A DNA stretch of 64,000 nucleotides from Candidatus Hydrogenedentota bacterium (lineage in GTDB: Bacteria; Hydrogenedentota; Hydrogenedentia; Hydrogenedentales; SLHB01): the NCBI GenBank assembly GCA_020849535.1, contig JADLGB010000240.1, positions 1 through 64,000 of the forward strand, written 5' to 3'. Below the pieces are notes generated by a model, which saw only the letters and a list, made by a program, of their open reading frames with translations, had not been told where the DNA came from and did not search any database. Positions within the stretch are counted from its first letter, which is position 1; each line of letters opens with the position of its first letter. Shown piece after piece: positions 8,945 through 18,805 of this stretch. The position numbers and the translations under genes were made by a program.

Positions 8945-11900
8945 CTACTCCTCATAACGCGCCTTCACGGTAATCGTGCGTTGACCGGGGGTGATGTGGA
9001 CTGTCGAATCATCTGGTGACACCCTGAAATCCTTCGTGCCATCGACTTCTGCGCTCGACATCCGCTTCCCCTGGGGATGGCGAAGGCGAATGACTATCTC
9101 GTCCGGTGTTTGGCGTTTTGGCGGTGTGATAGTCGCTTCAACATAGCCCTCGGCCAGATGGGACGCGATCGTGAAGCCAGTCGGTCCGAAGAATGTCGGC
9201 GCGTCCTGAACGTCGACGGTCTTTCCTTCCTCCAGCCATTGCGCCGGTACAAAGGGCGCGAGCCACAGTGCATTCCCACGCTCCATGACGAGCATCAGCC
9301 GCGATTGGTACAGGAAGTAGCCGGTCTCGTGGGTTTTGTTAAACGCGCCGTTCATGAAGTGCTCCCATAGCGAGAGGTCTTCGCGATTCAGCAGCGAGAC
9401 CACGGCGTTGAAATAGCTGCGGATAAAGGGCTTCACGTCATCGCGCAGGGCGCACACCTCCGCGTTCCGCGCGTAATACGGCTGCACCTTGGCGAACCCG
9501 CCGAGGTTGAACCAGTCCGCTTTGTTTCCTTCTTCCGGATAGTAGAACCAGCCGGACTCGAGGAACTGCACGTCCTCCATATGGTCCATCATCCAGGTGA
9601 CTTCCGGGGCCTTGGCATCAAGCACACCCATGGGCACGAGGTGATGCGCGCCGAGTTCGACGTCATAACACCAGCTCCGGCCCACATCATCATCCACGTA
9701 CATGTCGGCGACGGGCATGGGGCAGTAGAGCTGCGTGGGGTACGGGGGCGCCCAGGTGCCATCTCGCAGCGGCAACACCGGCGCCTGCTCTTGCACATAG
9801 CGAAAAGCGCGGGCGATATCTTCGCGAAACGCCGCTGCGTTCTCCAGGATGGATTCCGCATTATCCCAACCAATAGCCGCAAGCGCGTCACCAGCGGACT
9901 TCAGGCCGGCGTAGTAATTACCGTTGAGATAGAAATAATGGCTATACACACCCCAGTCCGCGAGGACACCCGGAGGCATGAGGCCATATTCAGGCGGACG
10001 CTGACCATCGGCACTCTCGATCATCGTCTTCTTGCGTTGCGCCAGGATCCAATTGCACACGCGACTGACCTCAGGGGCGATCGCAGTCAGCCATTCCCGA
10101 TCCTGGTAAAGCGCGGAGTATTCGCCGAGTGCCCAGAGGTGCCATCCCGTGCCGATAAGCGTGTAGCCTGTGGTCAGGTAGCCATCGTCGTTGTAGCGGT
10201 TGATAAAAAAGTCCAGTCCCCTGCGTGCAAAGTCACGATGTCCCATGAACTCCATGCCGCGAACGATGGAATGCGCCTCACTTTCCAGAGGGCCGTAGTG
10301 GGTGGAAGCGATCCACGGCGCGATGCGCTCGCCTTCTTCATTGCGTGCGGCCAGCATGCAGTGAACGCGGGACGCCGCGATGAGGTTGTTCAGCATTTCG
10401 TCAGGCGTGGTAATGCGTATGCTGCCTTTCATCGCGTTGCGCCAGTGCTCTCGCGTGGCTTCCAGCAGGCTCTCCGCTTCACCTGCCGGCGGCAACACTT
10501 CAGGAGCGGCTTGCCACCCAGGAATGAGGAGAACACAGCTTGCTGTGCCCGCCGCAGGTAAGGAGCCGGAGAGCGTGATGTCCGCACCCTCGACCTGCGT
10601 GCGGAAACCTGGCGCTCCCGTCGTATCCAGCAACGCGATGAACTGACCCGCGGACTCAATCACGATGCCGCGCGCGTGCTCCCGTAGCGCGAGATCCGCC
10701 TCTGCCTTGCACGACCAAGTGAGGTTCATCTCGGCGGCGTCGCCGGGATTGTTGAACGTGCACTCGGCGACGCAGAGCGGCTTGTCGTGATACCACTCAG
10801 CCTTGCCTTCTGTTTCAGTTTCTCCGCAGGGCGCCACGAAGGTGCGCTGCTGGACCGTCACGCCGCCCTGCTGGTGGGTGACAACCGGGATGGGCATCCA
10901 TCCGCCATCCAAATGACGCTGAATGGTTCCGTTGGACTGACCTTCCCACTTCGGCGTGATGGCACGGACCTGACCTTTGTATTCCCCGGGTACATCAAAG
11001 CCAATCGCGCCGTTTCGTTGTACGAGGAATTTCTCATTGCCATGCGCGAGAGAAAGCAGTGTGGGGCCGTAGTCCGCCTCGGGCCGGTGCACGCGTTCGA
11101 GTGCCTGGGCAAAAGTCTGATCGGGCAGTTGCCGGACCTCCTCCAGTATCGTGCGCTTGTCCACGCACGCGGCCACGTACGCGTCCGCCTCACTCTCCCG
11201 TTCCGCGGGAGTGGCGACGATTCCTGCGCTCTCCACATACACGCAGCCGGATTCCAGCACGTCGCCGACCGCGATGCCGAAGTCGTTCGACGGCGTCGAG
11301 AATCGCAACACCGTCCGTTCACCACGAGTCCACGGCTGCTCCGCCGCGTATCGCACGCGGATATGAAGCGGTTCGGCCATGGACCACGTGCGCGAGACGC
11401 CTTCATTCTCGTCGAGAATCGTGCCGTTATACATGGTCAGTGTGGCCTCCTGACCCGCCGTCGGTTGTAGCGCGCGTAGCGTAATGTCCGCCTCTTGCCA
11501 GTCCGAATCCGTGTATGCGGAAAGCCGTTCGATGCGATGCCGGCCCAACTCGCGCGGGATGATCCAGCGAAGTTTCATGGTCTTCGGACGCTGCCAGCCG
11601 CGCGCAGCCTGCGGCACGGTTACCGACCAGCGATTGCCTTCGCACACGATGTCGGCCACGAGGCGTTCCCAGTGGCCCTGCCAACGCGAGACTCCGGGAG
11701 TACCGTCAAACGCGGGCGTCATCGCCCAGTACTCCACCGCCACGCCGACCGAAGCCGGCGCATCGCCCACAAAGTGCACTTCGGCTTCGCGAATCCGGCG
11801 TTGTTCCAGCCATTCGAGCCCGATGCAGCCCATACCCATGTCGGCGTGCGGATGCTGGACAAGCGGAATGGGGTAGGCGCCATCCTCGCCACGCGCAACA

Positions 11901-12583
11901 GGGCTGCCCGGGAAAAGGTCCCGCGCGGGGAACTCTTCCGTGCGCTGTGCGTGCGTACCGTCTTTGATGTAGGGATTCCATGTGAGTACGCGGCCGAACG
12001 GCGCGATGTCCACCGGCTCATACTGGGTCGCTGCGGAATCAGCCGCAGCCTCGGCGGGAACCAGCCGCAAGTTCACCCAGTTCGCGCAGTCGCAGGTGAT
12101 CCCATCTCCAGCATCGGTGATCTCAAGCCTCAGAAAGTGAACGCCCGTTACGTCAAGATGAATCGGTTTGGCGGGATCCGACTCACGCATCACGCCACTC
12201 TCGAAGACCAGGGCGTTATCCGCGTAGACCCGAAACTCGACACTGCCCTGATTGTTGGCCTGCTTCTGCACGCCAACCTCGGCCTCGAATGTCACATAGC
12301 GTTTCTCGAGTGCCAACCAGGTTTCACCCGGCGAATGAAGACCGAGGCCCGCAGCGTAGTCGCGGACGCCAATGCGTAAGGGCTGCGGCTCCGCGCCGGG
12401 CGCGAACACGCAGGTGTCGATTCCCATGAGACCCCATCCCTGCTTGTGGTAGACCACGTGCTTCAGAATCTCATTCGCGGGCAGGTATGCTGTACCATCC
12501 GTCGCGGGCGGTGTCTCGGCACACACGAGGCCCGCAGCGAAGAGCATAAACGCGATACCTGTCAGTCGCACCGACGTCAACAT
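8945..12583 (-). CDS. Large secreted NPCBM-domain glycosidase-like protein
   Basis: About 1212 residues with a signal peptide (MLTSVRLTGIAFMLFAAGLVCAE). Residues about 30-180 form an NPCBM/NEW2-like galactose-binding fold (GLGLHSPGE, FEAEVGVQKQANNQGSVEFRVY). A long beta-sandwich region follows. An (alpha/alpha)6-type catalytic region at about 700-1060 has the feel of clan GH-L or GH78/GH95 enzymes (RNEEGERIAPWIASTHYGPLESEAHS, TGYTLIGTGWHLWALGEY). I cannot name the exact family. AGGATGATGAC precedes the chosen ATG. It is the last gene of the operon that begins near 20122 and is likely to attack a complex extracellular glycan. Confidence 0.82.
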   Translation of the reverse strand: MLTSVRLTGIAFMLFAAGLVCAETPPATDGTAYLPANEILKHVVYHKQGWGLMGIDTCVFAPGAEPQPLRIGVRDYAAGLGLHSPGETWLALEKRYVTFEAEVGVQKQANNQGSVEFRVYADNALVFESGVMRESDPAKPIHLDVTGVHFLRLEITDAGDGITCDCANWVNLRLVPAEAAADSAATQYEPVDIAPFGRVLTWNPYIKDGTHAQRTEEFPARDLFPGSPVARGEDGAYPIPLVQHPHADMGMGCIGLEWLEQRRIREAEVHFVGDAPASVGVAVEYWAMTPAFDGTPGVSRWQGHWERLVADIVCEGNRWSVTVPQAARGWQRPKTMKLRWIIPRELGRHRIERLSAYTDSDWQEADITLRALQPTAGQEATLTMYNGTILDENEGVSRTWSMAEPLHIRVRYAAEQPWTRGERTVLRFSTPSNDFGIAVGDVLESGCVYVESAGIVATPAERESEADAYVAACVDKRTILEEVRQLPDQTFAQALERVHRPEADYGPTLLSLAHGNEKFLVQRNGAIGFDVPGEYKGQVRAITPKWEGQSNGTIQRHLDGGWMPIPVVTHQQGGVTVQQRTFVAPCGETETEGKAEWYHDKPLCVAECTFNNPGDAAEMNLTWSCKAEADLALREHARGIVIESAGQFIALLDTTGAPGFRTQVEGADITLSGSLPAAGTASCVLLIPGWQAAPEVLPPAGEAESLLEATREHWRNAMKGSIRITTPDEMLNNLIAASRVHCMLAARNEEGERIAPWIASTHYGPLESEAHSIVRGMEFMGHRDFARRGLDFFINRYNDDGYLTTGYTLIGTGWHLWALGEYSALYQDREWLTAIAPEVSRVCNWILAQRKKTMIESADGQRPPEYGLMPPGVLADWGVYSHYFYLNGNYYAGLKSAGDALAAIGWDNAESILENAAAFREDIARAFRYVQEQAPVLPLRDGTWAPPYPTQLYCPMPVADMYVDDDVGRSWCYDVELGAHHLVPMGVLDAKAPEVTWMMDHMEDVQFLESGWFYYPEEGNKADWFNLGGFAKVQPYYARNAEVCALRDDVKPFIRSYFNAVVSLLNREDLSLWEHFMNGAFNKTHETGYFLYQSRLMLVMERGNALWLAPFVPAQWLEEGKTVDVQDAPTFFGPTGFTIASHLAEGYVEATITPPKRQTPDEIVIRLRHPQGKRMSSAEVDGTKDFRVSPDDSTVHITPGQRTITVKARYEE

Positions 12584-12632
12584 GTCATCATCCTTTCTCG
12601 TCCATCGCACTCAGCGGCGCATTTCGTTCAGT

Positions 12633-12688
12633 GGGACTGACCCCGTCTTTCGCGTAGGCTCTGCGCAGCGAAACACGGGGTCTGTCCC
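12633..12688. repeat. Hairpin-forming inverted repeat (family D)
   Basis: GGGACTGACCCCGTCTTTCG on the left and CGAAACACGGGGTCTGTCCC on the right are inverted copies of one another with two mismatches, and enclose a short loop. The element fills the gap between the PIG-L gene and the NPCBM glycosidase gene. Similar GGGACTG/CAGTCCC words recur at 28745-28790 and 50441-50522. Confidence 0.75.
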
Positions 12689-12707
12689 TAGCTTCTCGGC
12701 TAACCCC

Positions 12708-13418
12708 TCACGGGAGGAGCGCCGCTTGCGGCACGGATGCAGGGAATAGCTTGGGCCTGCGGAATGCCTCAGCGTAATCACAGCCGGTCTGGTAACCCCG
12801 GAACCGCGATTGCGTCTCCACGAAGTACGTCGTGGGCCGGCCGTATTGGCTGACGAGCCACGCATTCTGGCTCTCGTGGCAGGCCACCATTTTGAGTTTC
12901 GTTTCCCACTGGCCGCTGATGTCCACGTAGAACTCGGGCAGGAAGTTGATGCCCGCAATCGTGTCGTAATACCAGATATCGTGAATCTTCTCGCAAGGCG
13001 GATGTTCCGTCTTGATGTTGGGAACAGTAGCCATCACGTGGGTGTCCCACACAATCTGCCCGGTGCGCGTGTGGTCGGGGTGGTAGTCGCTGTCCTTGTC
13101 GGGACACAGCACGAGATCGGGCCGCACCTGGCGGATCACGTCGATGAAATGTTTTCGCACCTCAGGACTGTCATAGAGGAATTCATCATCGTAGCCCAGC
13201 CAGAAGAAACGTGCCCCAATGATGGCGGCCGCGCTCCGGGCCTCTTTCTCGCGCACGGCGGCGATCTCTTCGCGGCTGAGCGTAGGGGACCCCACGTCGC
13301 CGCGCGTCACCACCGCGATCGCCACGTCGTGGCCCTGCGAAGCATACTTCGCGAGCGTACCCGAGCACAGAATCTCCACGTCATCGGGATGCGGACTGAA
13401 TGCGATGATTCGCATCAT
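12708..13418 (-). CDS. PIG-L family zinc deacetylase
   Basis: About 236 residues with no signal peptide, so cytoplasmic. The zinc motif PHPDDVE lies near residues 8-14 and the second site DYHPDHTRTG about 100 residues later, both diagnostic of PIG-L/LmbE deacetylases. These remove N-acetyl groups from amino sugars or their conjugates. The start is the first of two ATGs, six bases after GAGGAG. Its position among symporter, aminotransferase and glycosidase genes suggests it deacetylates an imported amino-sugar product. The substrate is inferred only from this context. Confidence 0.92.
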   Translation of the reverse strand: MMRIIAFSPHPDDVEILCSGTLAKYASQGHDVAIAVVTRGDVGSPTLSREEIAAVREKEARSAAAIIGARFFWLGYDDEFLYDSPEVRKHFIDVIRQVRPDLVLCPDKDSDYHPDHTRTGQIVWDTHVMATVPNIKTEHPPCEKIHDIWYYDTIAGINFLPEFYVDISGQWETKLKMVACHESQNAWLVSQYGRPTTYFVETQSRFRGYQTGCDYAEAFRRPKLFPASVPQAALLP

Positions 13419-13466
13419 GAGTTCTCCTCTGTCAAGGGGCGTACCCCAGGTTTTCAGCAAATTGCC

Positions 13467-16301
13467 CTATTCCGCCCGGAGTGCCAGATACACCACGAGC
13501 GCGTTGTCTCCGCCATGCGCGCCGGAGCCCAAGAGGTCTGCCCAATACGTGCCGAGTGCGCGATTGCGCGGATAGGCATAGCGCCGCACCTCCAGTGGCG
13601 CGCCATTTACCCACGCCCGCAGCTCCTGCACGCGAGACGGATCCAGCATGGGGAAGACGAGAATCGTGTGCTCGTCAAAAGCCGGTTCCGCGCCGATGGT
13701 GTACATGAACGGAAGATGGAACTCCGTCTGTATCCACCATTCGTGAGCGTCACTTTTCGGCGCGAGCGGCTGTGGCCGCTCGGGTTCAGGCGCGGCGCCA
13801 GACACGATGGCCGTGGTGGGCACACCTTCCCCGTTCGCAGACAGATCAATCCAGGTGTCCTGGAGTTCGCTGAAAGCATTGTCGATGTAAGCGCCGCGGA
13901 AATCTGCGAATGGGCCGTCCCCCGGAGCGATCTCGGTTCCGCCTTGGAAACCCTGAGGCCAGTTCTGAGTCTCGCCTGCGGGAAGATCGCCGGGCATGAA
14001 GCGCCAAGCACGCAATTCCGAAGGGGCCGCGTTGCGACGGTAGGTGATCTCGTACAAGGAATAGGGACCATCTTGTCCAAGCAGCCGCAAAGGAGTCTCC
14101 GCAAAAAGCCGTTTTGCCTGCTTGGGCGCGTCTTGCCGGACAACGGCGTTGTTCAGAGCCGCCTCGCCTTCCGGCCTCCGCACAGCGAAACGATGTGTCG
14201 TTCCCTGCGGACCAGCGGTTTGCAGCATATAGCCTTCAGCGGCGCGCTCCACGCTTCCTGGAATCCCGTAAACACGGGGAGCCTCGATGGAAGCAGGCGC
14301 GGGCCGTACTTCGAGAACGCGCACTTGCTGCGCCGGGGCTTCAATCGTCACGCTTGAACCGAATGGCGGTGTGGGCCCTTGCTCCGTCAGCAGCAGGTGG
14401 TCCACCGGATACAGTTCTTGGATTTCGCAGGACCCATCACCATGAAAGCCCAAGCGTTGATCGAGGGGCACTGCGACGGTCTCAGTCCAATAGTTTGGGT
14501 TGACGACGAAGACAAATCCATGATCGCCATCGGCGTGGCCATACACCTCGATACCACCGGGTGAGGGAGCGTCGCCCACGTGATACGTCGATTCCCAGAG
14601 CGCGAAGTGATCGCGCAAAAACTGTGTCCAATGTGAGTAGAACGCTTTCACTTCGTCCTGTTGTGCCGCGGGCAGGCGATCCAGCCAGGGCCGAATCTCG
14701 GCGAGGCAGAGATTCGGTGTGACGGCAATACTCGACAACGCGCCGTACTGGTAGTTCCGGATGTCGGGCACGATGGAGTTTTGCGAGAAGAAGTACTGGC
14801 AGTTCGTGAAGTTCCTGTATGGAACAAATCTGCTGTAATGAAGCGACACCATCTGCTCGCGGCGGGCATCATCGAGCAGACGCGTCATGTTGAGTCCTGG
14901 CCACGGCGTCGCGATGTACGGATCGGTCAAATACAGATTAGGATTCGACCATGCAATCTTGGGCAAGAACTCAGCCCAGTTACCCGAGTTGGACCAGACC
15001 ATCATGTCGGGATCGACTGCCGACAGGGTTTCCATGAAGCGAACGAGTCCGCGAATCTGATGATAGACGCTGTCCTCACCCGCGGGGTGCCCATGGTCTG
15101 CCGCAAAGCACGGGGCAATGTTGAGAAAGTCCAGGCAGTGTAGTTCGAAGCCAAATTCCGCGGCGGCGGGCACGACAGTGTCGCAGTAGTAATCCGCGAA
15201 GTCCCGCACGCCAAAGCAGAATCCCCCGCGGTTGCCTTGCGCATCCTGCGAGCGCCATTCGGGGTGGTCGAGCGTGTTCCCATACTCGTTGTAATGGGCG
15301 CAGAAGACCTGGCTAGTGCCCGAATAATCGCCGATTCGGACTCCGCGCTCGTTGCCGTAACGCACCACCTCACGGACCACGTCGCGACAGGGATCGTCCG
15401 GAACCCAGTCGAAGACCCCCGGAAAGACTTGATAGAACTCCATGCCAAGTTGCGGCATGAGGTCGAGTTCCCGTTTCATCAGGTCAATGTTGAAAGAAAG
15501 CGTCGGGTGATCCCTGTACGTGTACCAGACCATGCCCTCGCGCGGCATGGTGTATCGGTTGTTGATGCAGGCACTGACAAACATCGGCCGATCGAACCGC
15601 TGCGGGTATCGTTCCTGGATGTACTGGTCCATCGCCGCAACCTCTCCCGTGTCGCGCCCGTAACGTGACTCGCCACTGAGGTGTGCTGCGCCGATGGTGA
15701 GCGAGTGGCAGGTGTAGGGCAGACCAGGCTGAATCGACTCGAAGGCGGGATATGTCACTCGTGTCACGCCATCCGCGGTGACTATCCGGGAGTAAGGGAA
15801 ATCGAGCGAGAGGAAGATTCCATGATCGCCCGTACGAACGAACGCGGCGATGTCCTGCATCGCCGTGGAGACAATCTCGTCCGCAGGCTCAGGCGCGAAG
15901 GACGCAGCCGCCACACGCGCCAGGACTGCGACTTCCTTAGTCTCAATCACAAGCTGCTTGGTGACTCTACCCTGTCCGCTACGCTCATAGGTGAGGCTCC
16001 AGTCCAGTTGCCCCAAGCTGCCACGAAGCGTAATGCGGGGGACTGCGCCTCGTGTGTCGGCTGTGCCTTCAGGCACGACTTCCGCAGGAAGTAGCTCTAG
16101 CCAGTTTTGCCCGTCCAGTTGGATTGCTCCCGCCGAACCCTGATAGGGAATCCCCGCTCCGTCGACGACACAGGACTCCACGAACTGGCCGTTCGCCTCT
16201 CGTGTGAGACTTAGCAGGAGCCGCTCGTCGCCGATAATCCAGGTCGAAGTGCTTTCCGCGGGAGCGATGAGCATGGCGCAATAGACGAGCGGCAAGAACA
16301 C
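13467..16301 (-). CDS. Secreted glycosidase-like protein with TIM-barrel core
   Basis: 944 residues starting at a GTG preceded by AGGGA, with a short hydrophobic leader. An N-terminal beta-sandwich (to about 230) leads into a barrel-like region at about 240-600 with segments typical of clan GH-D alpha-galactosidase-like folds: GMEFYQVFPGVFDWVPDD, RGVRIGDYSG, FGFELHCLDFLN, YLTDPYIATPWPG. Beta-rich C-terminal domains follow. I cannot assign a GH family or catalytic residues with certainty. It starts 27 bp after the symporter stop, so it belongs to the same transcript. Confidence 0.75.
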   Translation of the reverse strand: MFLPLVYCAMLIAPAESTSTWIIGDERLLLSLTREANGQFVESCVVDGAGIPYQGSAGAIQLDGQNWLELLPAEVVPEGTADTRGAVPRITLRGSLGQLDWSLTYERSGQGRVTKQLVIETKEVAVLARVAAASFAPEPADEIVSTAMQDIAAFVRTGDHGIFLSLDFPYSRIVTADGVTRVTYPAFESIQPGLPYTCHSLTIGAAHLSGESRYGRDTGEVAAMDQYIQERYPQRFDRPMFVSACINNRYTMPREGMVWYTYRDHPTLSFNIDLMKRELDLMPQLGMEFYQVFPGVFDWVPDDPCRDVVREVVRYGNERGVRIGDYSGTSQVFCAHYNEYGNTLDHPEWRSQDAQGNRGGFCFGVRDFADYYCDTVVPAAAEFGFELHCLDFLNIAPCFAADHGHPAGEDSVYHQIRGLVRFMETLSAVDPDMMVWSNSGNWAEFLPKIAWSNPNLYLTDPYIATPWPGLNMTRLLDDARREQMVSLHYSRFVPYRNFTNCQYFFSQNSIVPDIRNYQYGALSSIAVTPNLCLAEIRPWLDRLPAAQQDEVKAFYSHWTQFLRDHFALWESTYHVGDAPSPGGIEVYGHADGDHGFVFVVNPNYWTETVAVPLDQRLGFHGDGSCEIQELYPVDHLLLTEQGPTPPFGSSVTIEAPAQQVRVLEVRPAPASIEAPRVYGIPGSVERAAEGYMLQTAGPQGTTHRFAVRRPEGEAALNNAVVRQDAPKQAKRLFAETPLRLLGQDGPYSLYEITYRRNAAPSELRAWRFMPGDLPAGETQNWPQGFQGGTEIAPGDGPFADFRGAYIDNAFSELQDTWIDLSANGEGVPTTAIVSGAAPEPERPQPLAPKSDAHEWWIQTEFHLPFMYTIGAEPAFDEHTILVFPMLDPSRVQELRAWVNGAPLEVRRYAYPRNRALGTYWADLLGSGAHGGDNALVVYLALRAE

Positions 16302-16327
16302 GGTGTTTCCCTATTGAAGCCTCTTTG

Positions 16328-17941
16328 CTACCAGTACAGCCAGTACAAGTAGAGCCAGACGGCGGCGAAGATTGCGTACCAAAGAAGCAGGCGGGCGTAC
16401 CACGGACGCACCTCAGCCTGGGTATGCTCGGTGAGCAAGGCCGGTCGCCACAGGAACGGCTCCCACTGCTCCTGAGCTGGCGGAGGCGTGGCGAGCGACA
16501 CCACGACCAGTACAACGATGACCACGATCTCTTGCACAAACGCGATGTAGAGCCAGTGCCACCCCAGGTCAACGTCGAGTACCGTAAATGTAAGGAGGAC
16601 TGCGGTGATGGCGATGCCCACGGTAAGCCCCACGAGCGCGCCCTGGGATGTTGCACGTTTCCAGAAGACGCCCGCCAGTATGACCGCGATGATAGGTGTG
16701 CCGACATACGTGATGCCGGTCTGGAAATAGGGGAAGATGCCGCCGAAGCGGCTGACGAACGGCGCGAGCAACGCGGCCACCACCAGTGCCGTAAGCGACG
16801 CGGCGCGTCCGGTACGCACAACCCGCGCGTCGTCCGCATGGGGGTGAAGAATCCTCTTGTACACATCCAACGCGAAGATGGTCGCGGTCGAATTGGCGAG
16901 CGCACTCACGGTCGACATGACGGCCGCAATGAACCCCGCCAGTACGATCCCGCGAAGTCCCCACGACGGCGCGAGTGTACTCAGCACAAAGGGGAACGCC
17001 AAATCGACGTTCTCCAGCGGCTCCGCGCGATCCATCACGTGAATCCAGTGATACACGATGAAGCCGAGGAAGCAAGTCACCAGTGGACGCACCAGGTTAA
17101 TGAACCCGGCAAAGATGATGCCCATGATGCCGTCCCAGCGCGACCGGGCGCCCAGCACGCGCTGGGCCATGACTTGGTTCGTTGCGGAGTAGAAGACAAA
17201 CAGGCCGAGCGTGCCGGCGAGAATCCCCGCGAAAGGCGCGATTTCGTCATCGGGCGGCCGGTAAAGGTGGAAGCGCTCCGGACTCGCCTCGACCATCGCC
17301 GACCAACCGCCCGGCACTTGATGCAGGGCCACGAAGTAAAGAATGAGTCCGCCGCCCACAAGCATGAGGCATTGGATTGCATCGGTCCACGCTACGGAGA
17401 TCAGCCCGCCTTTTACGGTGTACAAAGCGACGAGGACTACCATAGCCCATAGGACGATGAAGAAGTTCCATCCCGTGAGGTTGGCGAAGGTGAGGCTCCC
17501 TCCATAGAGCACGGGAACCATGAACACGAAGACATACGCGAACAGCATCACGTAGCTGTAGATATGACCGCACGCCGGACTGAAGCGCCGTGCCAGCAGT
17601 TCAGGCACTGTGGCAATGCGGTTTCGCAGGTAGATCGGAATGAACACGGCGATGAGGACCGTGTACACCGGCAGCGACCACCACTCCCAATTGGCGATCC
17701 CCATGCCATGCTTATATGCTTGCCCAACCGTGCCCACGATCTGCTCGCTTGATATGCTGGTGGAGACGAAGGCGCTCCCGATGATGTACCAAGGGAGCCT
17801 GCCGGATGCGAGGAAGTAGTCGCGCGCGGATGCGCCTTGTCTGCGCGATGCCCATAACCCTGCAACCACAACGATCAACAGCGATGCCACGATGATCGCG
17901 ATGTCCAACGCGCTCAGGACGAAAGACGCCTCGCCGGTCAT
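16328..17941 (-). CDS. Sodium:solute symporter (SSS family)
   Basis: 537 residues and about 13-14 hydrophobic helices. The N-terminal segment (ALDIAIIVASLLIVVVAGLWASRR...ARDYFLASGRLPWYIIGSAFVSTSISSEQIVGTVGQAY) is the classic SSS signature region. It imports a small solute, probably a sugar or sugar acid, with sodium. GGAAGGAG lies five bases before the ATG. It lies between the isomerase and glycosidase genes, so it most likely imports the product released by the secreted enzymes. Confidence 0.93.
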   Translation of the reverse strand: MTGEASFVLSALDIAIIVASLLIVVVAGLWASRRQGASARDYFLASGRLPWYIIGSAFVSTSISSEQIVGTVGQAYKHGMGIANWEWWSLPVYTVLIAVFIPIYLRNRIATVPELLARRFSPACGHIYSYVMLFAYVFVFMVPVLYGGSLTFANLTGWNFFIVLWAMVVLVALYTVKGGLISVAWTDAIQCLMLVGGGLILYFVALHQVPGGWSAMVEASPERFHLYRPPDDEIAPFAGILAGTLGLFVFYSATNQVMAQRVLGARSRWDGIMGIIFAGFINLVRPLVTCFLGFIVYHWIHVMDRAEPLENVDLAFPFVLSTLAPSWGLRGIVLAGFIAAVMSTVSALANSTATIFALDVYKRILHPHADDARVVRTGRAASLTALVVAALLAPFVSRFGGIFPYFQTGITYVGTPIIAVILAGVFWKRATSQGALVGLTVGIAITAVLLTFTVLDVDLGWHWLYIAFVQEIVVIVVLVVVSLATPPPAQEQWEPFLWRPALLTEHTQAEVRPWYARLLLWYAIFAAVWLYLYWLYW

Positions 17942-18003
17942 AGTTGCTCCTTCCGCGTTCGAGTCTTCCGCTTCGAGAACCGATACTCAGAATGTGGGGC
18001 GCG

Positions 18004-18789
18004 CTAGAATCCCAGGTGCTTCATCGTTTCCTTGATGGACACTTCGTCATCCTTGGACGGGGCGTATTCCAGGCCGAATACCCCGTGATACCCCATATCC
18101 GTGACCTTCTTCACAAGATAGGGATAGTTGACCTCGCCCTCGAATAACTCGTGACGCCCCGGAACCCCCGCCATGTGAAAGTGGCCGATGACATCGAGAT
18201 TCCGCTCGATATGCTGCAAGAGATTCCCCTCCATGATTTGCATGTGATAGCAGTCGAAGAGGAGCCTCATGCGAGGGGAATCCAGCCGTCTGCAAATTTC
18301 TGCTCCCCGATCGCTCGACGTCAGCCAATAGCCAGGGTGATCGCAATGAATGTTGAGCGGCTCGAGCATCAGCGTGACGCCAGCCTCTTCCGCCAGTTCG
18401 ACCGTGGGTTTGAGTCCCTCCACCACGGACGCGTACATTGCGTCATCGCTCATGCCAGGGACTTCATTTCCAGTGCACACAATCGTAGCCGGGATTTGCG
18501 CTTCACGGGTGAAGTCAATCGTCATCTTTGCGCGTTTGAACCATTCTTCGCGATGGGCGGGATCCGTGAGGCCACCGCCGATAGACCCATCCGGAGACCC
18601 GATAACGGTGTTTGTAATGGTGACCTTGTGCTTTCGAGCAAGTTCCGCCAAACGCTCCGCCTTGCCCTGAAACGTCATGTCCACGAACCAGAATTCAACG
18701 TTCCCTAGGCCCAACTCAGCGGCCTTTGCGATACGCTCTTCGAAAGGCAGCTTCGTGAGCGCCATCTCAATACATAGACCCAGTTTCAC
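18004..18789 (-). CDS. Hydroxypyruvate isomerase-like TIM-barrel enzyme
   Basis: 261 residues of the AP-endonuclease-2/xylose-isomerase-like barrel. The motifs LEPLN, LFDCYHMQIMEG, GHFHMAGVPGRHE followed by GEVNYPYL, and FGLEYAP match hydroxypyruvate isomerase (Hyi) and OtnI-type isomerases, including the metal-binding Glu, Asp and His positions. The start is a GTG seven bases after GGAGGG; an ATG further upstream would run into the aminotransferase gene. It probably isomerises a sugar acid or ketose made from the imported substrate. Confidence 0.9.
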   Translation of the reverse strand: MKLGLCIEMALTKLPFEERIAKAAELGLGNVEFWFVDMTFQGKAERLAELARKHKVTITNTVIGSPDGSIGGGLTDPAHREEWFKRAKMTIDFTREAQIPATIVCTGNEVPGMSDDAMYASVVEGLKPTVELAEEAGVTLMLEPLNIHCDHPGYWLTSSDRGAEICRRLDSPRMRLLFDCYHMQIMEGNLLQHIERNLDVIGHFHMAGVPGRHELFEGEVNYPYLVKKVTDMGYHGVFGLEYAPSKDDEVSIKETMKHLGF

Positions 18790-18805
18790 GGTGCTTCCCT
18801 CCGTC

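Noticed and set aside
12810-14357. 515-codon plus-strand frame over the PIG-L and glycosidase genes
   Set aside because: It spans two well-supported minus-strand genes and their gap; composition is typical of an antisense shadow.
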